Shown: positions 50,144 through 57,426 of the stretch, piece by piece | Position numbering within the stretch: the first letter of the stretch is position 1 | How the letters are laid out: each line of letters begins with the position of its first letter | NCBI GenBank assembly: GCA_025041175.1 | Contig: JAKCFJ010000002.1 | Span: forward strand, 310,001-374,000 | Origin: Halobacteriales archaeon YIM A00010 | Lineage (GTDB): Archaea > Halobacteriota > Halobacteria > Halobacteriales > Haloarculaceae | Direction: 5' to 3' | Length of the DNA stretch: 64,000 nucleotides | Notes under the pieces: model-generated | Seen by the model: the letters and a program-made list of their open reading frames with translations, nothing else | Databases searched by the model: none | Told to the model about the DNA's origin: nothing | Position numbers and translations under genes: made by a program

Positions 50144-52846
50144 ATGATAGAACTCGCAGCAGTATCCATCCAGGAGGATGAGAACGGCGAAGGTCCGCCG
50201 GATCATGCAGGTCCGCCAGACCATGCGGGCCCACCGGACCACGCAGGCGGATCTGGCGGTGGTCCGCCGGACCATGCGGGCCCGCCGGACCACGCCGGTC
50301 CACCAGACGACAATGAAGGCTCCCATGCGTGGGTAGGCGTTGCACCAGCGGCGATCGAAGACGAAACGAATCCGACCCTGGAACTGGTCGCGGGGCAAGA
50401 ACACACTATCGAATGGACGAACGAAGACGGGGCATCCCACAACTTCGTGATCGAGGACGCAAATGGCAACACCATCGTCGAGTCCGAGATCATGGATGCA
50501 GAAGGCGAAACGCAAACCGTCGAGTTCACCGCAAGCGAGGAGATGGCCGAATATTACTGCGCGCCCCATCCTCAAGAAATGCGAGGAGCCATCGAGGTTG
50601 AGGCGTCCCCGGAGGCTGGCTTCGAGGTGAGCAACCTTACTCCCACGGAGGCAACCGTCGAACAGGGCGACTCCCTCGACGTCTCCGCGACGATCACCAA
50701 CACCAGTGGTAGCGAAGGAACACAGGAAATCACCCTCCTCATCGACGACAACACTGTCGCCTCACAGGACCTTACCCTTGCTGGGGACGATAGCGCCACC
50801 GTTGCGTTCGAAGACGTCGAGACGGGCGGACTCGACCCGGCCGAGCACACCCACACCGTTGCCACCGCAGACGACGAGGCCAGTGGGACCCTCATCGTCG
50901 AGGAGAAGGTACACTGGAATCGCGACCTCGATGTCCCGCGCAATCCGGAGGAGGCCACCAATTGGGACAACTACAACGTCAGCACCGTCCTCTCGACGGG
51001 AACGCTCGCAAGCGAATACGACCTCCAGGACGGTGAGGAGGGCGAGTGGATGCAGATGGCCGTCGATCCCGAGGACCGCATCTGGGTCATCACCCGCGGT
51101 GCACCCTTCGTCTCGGATGGCGATGGGTACGCCGAGGTTGCGTGGATCGATCCGGCCTCTGGCGAGCACCAACTCGCGCTCGAGCTTCCCGTCATCTTCA
51201 GCGGTGCCGAAGTCGCGGACTCGGGAGAGACGGGCAAATCGCGCGAACTGGGCGGGCAGGGGATCGCCATCGACCCCAACTTCGAGGAGAACGGCTACGT
51301 CTACCTCATGTATCATCCGTCGAGTGGGGACCAGGTGCAGTGGGAGGACAACCCCTACAGCGACGAGATATACTCGGTCTACATGCGTGTTTCCCGGTTC
51401 GAGATGGCCGACGACGGAACGCTCGATGCCGACTCCGAGAAGATCGTCTTCAGAGTTCCCGAACAACTGCACACCTGCTGTCACCACGGCGCGTACCTCA
51501 CCTTCGGCAAGGGCCGCGAGCTCTACATCTCGACGGGCGACAACTCCAGCAACGTCGGGAACCCCGACGAGCTGGTCAACTGGTTCATGGGTGACGAGCG
51601 CCAGGGGATGGTCCACGGCCGGCCCGGTCCGGTCGCCGACGCTCAGCGCACCTCCGGAAACACGGCCGACAAGCGCGGCAAGATCCACCGGATCATCCTC
51701 AACGAGGACGGGAGCTACGACATCCCCGGGGGCAATCTCAAAGAACACTGGGAAACGGAGACCGGCGAGTCCTACTCCGAGGAGAAGTTCTTGCCGGAGA
51801 TCTACGTGATGGGGCTGCGCAACCCGTTCACCATCACCCACGACTCGCACACCGACTACCTCTGGACCGCCCACTACGGCAATGACGGCGATAGCATCAA
51901 CGAGCTGGGGGCGACGGGCTTTGGCGACTACCACCTGTGGTGCGAGCCGGGCAATGCCGGCTACCCCTGGTTCCGGGCGTACTACCCCTACCGCGACTAC
52001 GACTTCGAAACCGGGGAGGTCGGCCAGCCATTCTGGCCCGACAACCTCCGCAACGACTCGGTGAACAACACCGGGATCACGAACATCCCAAACGTCACCC
52101 CCGCGCTTCTCTGGCACCCCCAGAGCTTCACCGACTTCGAGAACCTCACCGGGATCCACCCGTGGCTGGACACGCCTCGCCCTGGCGAGATCACCTACCC
52201 CGAATTCGAGTCCGGCGGCTCGGCGGACGTCGGCGTGATCTACCGCTACTCCGGGGATTACGGCGAGAACGCGCTCGACCCATATTTCGACGGCAAGCCG
52301 TTCATCACGCGCCCGAGCAACTCGGGCGTCACTCGCTACGTCACGTTCAACGACGACGGCAGCATTGAGTTCGACGAGTTCCTTCCCGACGACGACACCA
52401 TCAGCGCCGCCTACGACATGAAGATTCTCTCCGACGGCCGGCTGGCCATCATGGGGATGTATTCGGGTCTCCACGTCGTTGACTATCAAGGTGACGGCGG
52501 TGGCGGTGGCGGCGGCGGGGGCGAGGGACTCGAGCCCGGAACCACGATCGAGCTGGGCGGCAAGATCTCCGAATGGGTCGGCCAAGCCCCGAGTTCGATC
52601 GGGGAGTCGAACCCGACGCTCACTCTCCAGGAAGGTGAGTCCTACACGGTCACGTGGGAGAACCTCGACGGGGTGATTCATGACTTCGTTCTCCTCGACA
52701 GCGAGGGCAGCGAGTTACAGGGTACGGAGGACGTGACCGAGCGAGGCGAAACAGCGACGCTCGAATTCACCGCCACCTCGGAGATGGCCGAGTACTACTG
52801 CTCGTACCACGCGAACACAATGCGTGGCACCATCGAGATCGTGTAG
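50144..52846 (+). CDS. PQQ-type sugar dehydrogenase with two cupredoxin domains, apparently lacking a signal peptide
   Basis: This 900-residue protein (ATG at 50144; a GTG at 50084 is possible) contains six PPDHAG repeats (about residues 16-58), a cupredoxin (60-155; SHNFVIEDANG, YYCAPHPQEM), a CARDB-like domain (about 157-252), a dehydrogenase propeller (about 270-780; TCCHHGAYLTFGKGRELYISTGDNSS) and, after a Gly9 linker, a second cupredoxin (VIHDFVLLD, YYCSYHANTM). Unlike its two relatives it shows no Tat or Sec signal, although the segment KMIELAAVSIQEDENGEG aligns with what follows the signal of the 31396-34809 protein. The signal-coding part seems to have been lost, so export is doubtful. 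It follows the preceding gene by about 160 bases with its own weak TATA. Confidence 0.85.
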   Translation: MIELAAVSIQEDENGEGPPDHAGPPDHAGPPDHAGGSGGGPPDHAGPPDHAGPPDDNEGSHAWVGVAPAAIEDETNPTLELVAGQEHTIEWTNEDGASHNFVIEDANGNTIVESEIMDAEGETQTVEFTASEEMAEYYCAPHPQEMRGAIEVEASPEAGFEVSNLTPTEATVEQGDSLDVSATITNTSGSEGTQEITLLIDDNTVASQDLTLAGDDSATVAFEDVETGGLDPAEHTHTVATADDEASGTLIVEEKVHWNRDLDVPRNPEEATNWDNYNVSTVLSTGTLASEYDLQDGEEGEWMQMAVDPEDRIWVITRGAPFVSDGDGYAEVAWIDPASGEHQLALELPVIFSGAEVADSGETGKSRELGGQGIAIDPNFEENGYVYLMYHPSSGDQVQWEDNPYSDEIYSVYMRVSRFEMADDGTLDADSEKIVFRVPEQLHTCCHHGAYLTFGKGRELYISTGDNSSNVGNPDELVNWFMGDERQGMVHGRPGPVADAQRTSGNTADKRGKIHRIILNEDGSYDIPGGNLKEHWETETGESYSEEKFLPEIYVMGLRNPFTITHDSHTDYLWTAHYGNDGDSINELGATGFGDYHLWCEPGNAGYPWFRAYYPYRDYDFETGEVGQPFWPDNLRNDSVNNTGITNIPNVTPALLWHPQSFTDFENLTGIHPWLDTPRPGEITYPEFESGGSADVGVIYRYSGDYGENALDPYFDGKPFITRPSNSGVTRYVTFNDDGSIEFDEFLPDDDTISAAYDMKILSDGRLAIMGMYSGLHVVDYQGDGGGGGGGGGEGLEPGTTIELGGKISEWVGQAPSSIGESNPTLTLQEGESYTVTWENLDGVIHDFVLLDSEGSELQGTEDVTERGETATLEFTATSEMAEYYCSYHANTMRGTIEIV
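50190..50310 (+). repeat. GPPDHAG-type coding repeats, copy 3
   Basis: Six PPDHAG units (two blocks of three split by GSGGG) are encoded near the start of the third dehydrogenase. At the DNA level the units are near-identical 18-base repeats (variants of ggtccgccggaccatgcg), so slippage can change their number. Confidence 0.85.
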
Positions 52847-53501
52847 GTCGCCTTCGCTCACTGTTCTCCCGTCTTTTCGTCGCCGCGACCGACGCTGTTC
52901 CGGTGAAAAGCAGATAGATCTCGGACTGTCGGACCTGCGGACGGAGTGCGACGGACGAGCCGCTGTTATCTGGCGAATTCACCAGCAGCCGATATTTGAT
53001 CACCGCTGTCCGACAGTATCAGGCCCCTCCCGGTCGTCCCATCGACCTGCTAGCGATGCAGCCACGGACCACAGCGTCCGAACCGGCCACGTAGCCGTTG
53101 GGTTTATTGGACCATTTCGTTCGTGAATAACGAACGTATTGGGGCTGTTCAGCAGTGAGGAATGATCGTTCAACGGATTCTGATACCGTGTCTGGCCCCC
53201 TACGAAGCAACCCAACGTACGCTCTCCATCGGTAGATACGAATCGACTGCGCGGATATTACAAATGTACGTTTGTCATGGACACGATCCATAGCACCGTC
53301 CGGTGTTTCGAAACCATCGTTCGATACGATCGTCGGGATTGGTACGGACACCATTCTACGAGCGACAACACGGATGGAAAAAGATCCCGACCGACGACCG
53401 CACCGTGTTTCCGCTCCAACGCTTGTTGAATCCCTGTTCGACAAGAATGGATAATAAGGGCTCGAGCGGGATTCCCGGGCCGTGATCGAGGACGATGCCG
53501 T

Positions 53502-53694
53502 TTGTGGGACGATGGCCGGTCGTGTCCGATCTTGCAGCGATGTCTCACCGATGCCGGAGTGCCTGACGGAGGCAAACGATCCCAGACCGGGATGGGTGGG
53601 AAGAACGCGGCCTCCGCTGCCACCACTCTGGCCGTGGATATCGTTTCGAGCGATGCGTTCGGTGTCACGTGTCGGGCCTGGTCTCGTGAACAGC
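53502..53694 (+). pseudogene. Relic of an aldehyde dehydrogenase (ketoglutarate-semialdehyde type)
   Basis: A plus-strand frame reads PILQRCLTDAGVPDGGKRSQ, then TGMGGKNAASA, LAVDIVSSDAFGV and TCRAWSREQ. This follows the aldehyde dehydrogenase line ..L.dAGvPdG, then K..QtElGGKN..vv...aDld.Av..v..gaFg.tGQ.Ct..sR, but with the catalytic GQxC region scrambled and most of the about 480-residue enzyme missing. It sits in a sugar-acid neighbourhood where such an enzyme would finish a Weimberg-like pathway. Confidence 0.55.
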
Positions 53695-53960
53695 CACACG
53701 GGACCGCGAGCCAGCGAGTCAGAACTCGAGGACACGGAGTACGTCCGGATCGGCTGTCGTACGGACGTTCACTCACAGCGAACCGCTCCGTTCCCCGTTT
53801 GTCCGATCGGAGTTACAAACACTCCGATCGTTGCCGGCCGATATCGGCTGTGAAAACCATCCAAGCGAGCGTCGCATCGGTTCCGGTTCCTCAGCGCTCT
53901 CGTTAGACGAACGTCCATCGACCCCGACGCGGGCGTGGCGATTCGTCACCGATCGACCCA

Positions 53961-53970
53961 GTAAATATAA
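53961..53970 (+). promoter_or_regulatory. TATA box of the ThDP enzyme gene
   Basis: The sequence gtaaatataa lies about 55 bases before the ATG at 54020, so a short leader of about 25-30 bases is predicted. Confidence 0.5.
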
Positions 53971-54019
53971 GGCGCGGAGCACGAACTGTATACGTAGACA
54001 GCGAGGCACAGTCTTACAC

Positions 54020-55735
54020 ATGAAACGAACCGAAACGTACGGCGGCGAGTTCGTCTATCGAGCATTGATCGGGGCTAACGTCGATCTTCTGATCGGTCTC
54101 CCCGGAACACAGACCTTGCCACTGGATCGCGCCGTTGCCCACGGCGACGAGATGCGGTACGTGATGGCACGAAACGAGACGGCGATTCCCCACATCGCGT
54201 GGGGCCACTACGAAGCGGGGGGCGCCATGGCGGCGACGCTCACCGTTCCCGGTCCCGGCGACACGAACGTGATGCACGGGCTGAACAACGCCAAGGAGGA
54301 CTGCGTTCCGATCCTCCACTTCTCGGCGGACGTGGATCCCGAGGATCGCGGCAAGGGACCGATCCACGAGATCGACCCGGCGACGTTCGACACGGTCGTC
54401 AAGGAGAACATCACCGTCGAGCGGCCGATCGAGCTGCCCGGTGCGATGGCGCGTGCGGTATCGCTCGCGCGGTCCCCGCCGATGGGTCCGATCCGGATCG
54501 GCGTTCCGAGCCCCGTTCTGAACGCGACGCGGCCCTACGCGGTGGCAGAGCACACCCCCGAATCGACCGCTCACGAGATCGATAGCGGGATCGCGGCGGC
54601 AGCCGACGCCCTCGCGGAAGCGTCGCGTCCGGTCGTGTACGTCGGCGGCGGCGCGCGTCGGTCTCCGGACGGACCGGCCGTCGTTGCGGAACTGAGCGAG
54701 ACGCTCGACGCGCCGGTGATCGCCTCCTACAAGGGGAAAGGCGTTTTTCCCGGGGACGACGACCGTTTCCTCGGCGTTTCCGGCAGCCATCTCCCGACGT
54801 CTTCCCGACAGGTGCTTGCCGCGGCCGACGTCGTCCTCGCGCTGGGAACCGACTTCGACGGCGTTGCCACAGACCACTGGGAGCTTCCCTTTGGCGATAC
54901 GCTGATTCACGTCAACCTCAGCACCGACGACATCGGGCAGGCCTACGACGCCGCCGTCCCGATCGTCGCGGACGTAGGCGATGCGGGCCGGGCGCTGCTC
55001 GACCGGTTGGCCGACCGATCGGTGGACGGCGGGTGGAGTGGGGCTCGGGTCGGGCGTGCTGCGCGAGAGGCCTACGAAACCCACCTGGCCGATGCGGGCC
55101 TGACCGAGGATACCTCTCCCGTGAAAACGCCGGCCGTCCTCCGTTCCGTCCGCGAAGCGACGCCCCGCGACGCGATCGTGACGGTAGACGTCGGTGGCTT
55201 CCGGCTCTGGGCGATGCAGGCGTTCCCCGTGTTCGACCCCGACCAGTTCGTCGCTGCCGGCTCGTGGGCCGGCATGGGCGTCGGTCTGCCCGCGGCGATC
55301 GGGGCGAAGCTGGCAAACCCCGACGCGCCCGTTTTGAGTATGACCGGCGACGGCGGCCTGTTCATGTGTCTCCACGAACTCCACACCGCCGTTGAGGAGG
55401 GACTCGACATAGTGGTCGTCGTTTCCGACAACAGCGATTACGGCGTCATCAGCAAATCCCCGAAGATCGCCGAGCACACCGACAGCCACCGGTTCACGTG
55501 GGCCTCGCCGGACTTCACCAAACTGGCCGAAGGCTTTGGCTGCTGGGCCACGAGCGTCGACGCCGCGAGCGATCTCCAGCCCGCTGTCGAGGCGGCGTTT
55601 GCCCGCGACGATCCAGTCCCGAAGCTGATCAGCGTCGACGTTGCGACGACCGAGCCATCGGCGGCTGAGACCGGGCAGGCGTCGCCACCGATCGATCTCT
55701 CCGAGTTCTCACCGTCCGTCTGTCCGGAAGAGTGA
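54020..55735 (+). CDS. Thiamine-diphosphate-dependent enzyme (acetolactate synthase-like)
   Basis: This is a 571-residue ThDP enzyme. The catalytic Glu is in MARNETAIPHIAWGHYEAGG (the usual RHE becomes RNE). The middle domain follows GPIRIGVPSPVLN, and the cofactor motif is TGDGGLFMCLHELHTAVEEG with SDNSDYGVI. The atypical Asn before the Glu and the SDNSDYGV loop set it apart from true acetolactate synthases, so a different 2-oxo-acid reaction is likely. The ATG at 54020 (MKRTETYGGEFVYRAL) is clear. It is monocistronic and shares only modest similarity with the ThDP enzyme at 7228-8889. Confidence 0.85.
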   Translation: MKRTETYGGEFVYRALIGANVDLLIGLPGTQTLPLDRAVAHGDEMRYVMARNETAIPHIAWGHYEAGGAMAATLTVPGPGDTNVMHGLNNAKEDCVPILHFSADVDPEDRGKGPIHEIDPATFDTVVKENITVERPIELPGAMARAVSLARSPPMGPIRIGVPSPVLNATRPYAVAEHTPESTAHEIDSGIAAAADALAEASRPVVYVGGGARRSPDGPAVVAELSETLDAPVIASYKGKGVFPGDDDRFLGVSGSHLPTSSRQVLAAADVVLALGTDFDGVATDHWELPFGDTLIHVNLSTDDIGQAYDAAVPIVADVGDAGRALLDRLADRSVDGGWSGARVGRAAREAYETHLADAGLTEDTSPVKTPAVLRSVREATPRDAIVTVDVGGFRLWAMQAFPVFDPDQFVAAGSWAGMGVGLPAAIGAKLANPDAPVLSMTGDGGLFMCLHELHTAVEEGLDIVVVVSDNSDYGVISKSPKIAEHTDSHRFTWASPDFTKLAEGFGCWATSVDAASDLQPAVEAAFARDDPVPKLISVDVATTEPSAAETGQASPPIDLSEFSPSVCPEE

Positions 55736-56342
55736 GTACTCTGTTGTACGAACGACGGGAGTTGGGTAGTATAGCCCTACAGCCATCTGAGCGTTTGCGC
55801 GTTCTCGAACAGTCATACTGTCGATCATGTATTTTTGAACACTCGATGGCCTGTTCAGTCAGGCGATTGCTCCATGCGCCCGACAACGCCACTGTCGAGT
55901 CACGTGAGTATGACTGACAGTATCGGTACCGTTCGAGGATCTCACTGGCGAGATGCTCACCGAACGGGAGCGACGACGTGAAACCTGGCGACACGGCGTT
56001 GAGGACGTGCGTCGACTGCTCGGCGTCGCGCTGACAGCGACGTTCGCTTGCCGCGAACGATACAGCTGTACTGTTGTAATCCTCGTCGTGGACCGGGCTG
56101 TGAATCACTCCGCCGACAGGGATACACCACACCGGAGGCTTCGCACGCCGGATTCCGTACCGTCGTTCCCGATGGCCGAACGGCAGTGGATTCGACGCCC
56201 TCGATCGAGCGGCTCTCGACCCCATCAACGAGAGAGCCACGGGGCAGACGGTGATCACACAGCGAATTCCGTTCCCGCTAACGGAACACACCCCAATCCG
56301 TTCCGATATCCATTCGTGGTTTCAGTGGGGCGTCGCTCTTTC
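55736..56342. other. Intergenic stretch, no gene seen
   Basis: This lies between the 3' ends of two convergent genes. No recognisable domain, repeat or RNA was found; open frames here are compositionally unlike genes. Confidence 0.5.
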
Positions 56343-57281
56343 CTACCCGATGAGGGATTCGATGTCGTCATCGAGCTGGTCGTAGAGCTCTTCGGCTTTG
56401 TGCTCCTCCTCGGCGGCGAGCGGTCGGATCGGCTCTCGAACGGCACCGCCGTTGAGACCGGCAAGTTCGAGCCCCTTCTTGACCGCTGAGACGCTGATCG
56501 CGCCCTCGATCTCGTTTTTCTGTCCGGTTTCATCCCGGAAGTTCTGGTAGGGGAGACAGATGTTTCGAATCTGGCAGGCACGCTCCCAGTCGCCCGCAGA
56601 GAGCGCGTCGTACAGCTCGAGACCGATCTCGGGTCTGAAGTTGCTGACCCCCGCCGAAAACCCCTCTGCACCCTCGGCCCAAAAGGAGACGGCAAAGGGT
56701 TCAGCGAGTCCGTCGACCCAGACGACGTCGTCGGCACCGGCACCGATCCCAGCACCGAGTTTCACCGGGTCTTTCAGCGCGTATTTGATACCGACCACAC
56801 CGTCGATGCGGGTGAGTCTGGCGAGATATTCGGCGGACGGATCGAACCCCCGGACGTACGGAACGAGCGGCCGCCCCGTCACCGTGCCGAGTTCGCGGTA
56901 GTACTCCAGTAATCCCCGTTCGTGGATGTACGTGTGATCGGGGGGCATGATCATCATTGCGTCGGCACCGAGACGATCGTACGCGCCGATCAATTCCTGG
57001 GCCTCGGCCGTGCTGCCGCCGACGCCGGCCAGCACACAGGCGTCCGACGGGAGCGCTTGTACCCCCGTCTCGACCACGTCCGTGCGCTCGCTTTTGGCCA
57101 GCGAGTGATACTCGCTGATATTCGCGGCCGCCATAAATGTTCGAACGCCCGCGTCGTACAGCTGTCTGGCGTTCTCAGCGAGCTTGTCGTGTTGGATCTC
57201 GTATTCGTCGTCGAACGGCGTCAACAAACCGACCGTGACGCCCTGGAGACGACTCCGTACCTGCTGGTCTGACAGGGGCAT
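56343..57281 (-). CDS. DapA-family (dihydrodipicolinate synthase-like) aldolase/dehydratase
   Basis: This 312-residue TIM-barrel protein has VTVGLLTPFDDEYEIQHDKL at the start, the AANISEYHSL region replacing the usual GttGE, MMIMPPDHTYIHERGLLEYYREL, and the Schiff-base Lys in VVGIKYALKD. The family includes 2-keto-3-deoxy sugar-acid dehydratases and aldolases, and one acting on a keto-deoxy acid would fit the MR-type dehydratase at 15736-16872. A TATA-like element about 20-30 bases upstream suggests a leaderless transcript of its own. Confidence 0.88.
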   Translation of the reverse strand: MPLSDQQVRSRLQGVTVGLLTPFDDEYEIQHDKLAENARQLYDAGVRTFMAAANISEYHSLAKSERTDVVETGVQALPSDACVLAGVGGSTAEAQELIGAYDRLGADAMMIMPPDHTYIHERGLLEYYRELGTVTGRPLVPYVRGFDPSAEYLARLTRIDGVVGIKYALKDPVKLGAGIGAGADDVVWVDGLAEPFAVSFWAEGAEGFSAGVSNFRPEIGLELYDALSAGDWERACQIRNICLPYQNFRDETGQKNEIEGAISVSAVKKGLELAGLNGGAVREPIRPLAAEEEHKAEELYDQLDDDIESLIG

Positions 57282-57300
57282 AACTCTTCGATGTGTCGCG

Positions 57301-57312
57301 TATAGTATAAAT
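57301..57312 (-). promoter_or_regulatory. TATA box of the DapA-family gene
   Basis: On the minus strand the element reads ATTTATACTATA and is centred about 25 bases before the ATG at 57281. This predicts a leaderless mRNA separate from the ABC operon upstream. Confidence 0.6.
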
Positions 57313-57426
57313 CTATCGTCTGGCTTCCAGAAGCACTGTCTCCGTGGGTGTTCTCACACGCCGAATCGGTGTGAGCGATCGGATCGCCGACGTATTGACC
57401 TCGGACGTTCCGAGAGTGGAAACGGC

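Larger units (their letters stand above)
52847..54019. other. Long gap with an aldehyde-dehydrogenase relic
   Basis: Apart from the relic at 53502-53694 nothing is convincingly coding. A 7-bp palindrome (cgttcgt/acgaacg, 53118-53136) sits in the left part, and a TATA-like gtaaatataa at 53961-53970 belongs to the gene at 54020. Longer open frames on both strands lack domain signals. Confidence 0.5.

Noticed and set aside
50762-52681. 639-codon minus-strand open frame
   Set aside because: Antisense shadow of the third dehydrogenase gene, which has clear domains and normal acidic composition.
53118-53136. Operator for the ThDP gene (7-bp palindrome cgttcgt/acgaacg)
   Set aside because: About 880 bases upstream of the nearest start and no regulator gene adjacent; could be chance.
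53019-53735. 238-codon minus-strand open frame
   Set aside because: No domain, Ser/Arg-rich; the opposite strand holds the aldehyde dehydrogenase relic, which explains the conserved stretch better.
55953-56489. 178-codon plus-strand open frame
   Set aside because: Runs through the convergent gap into the antisense of the DapA-family gene; no protein-like features.
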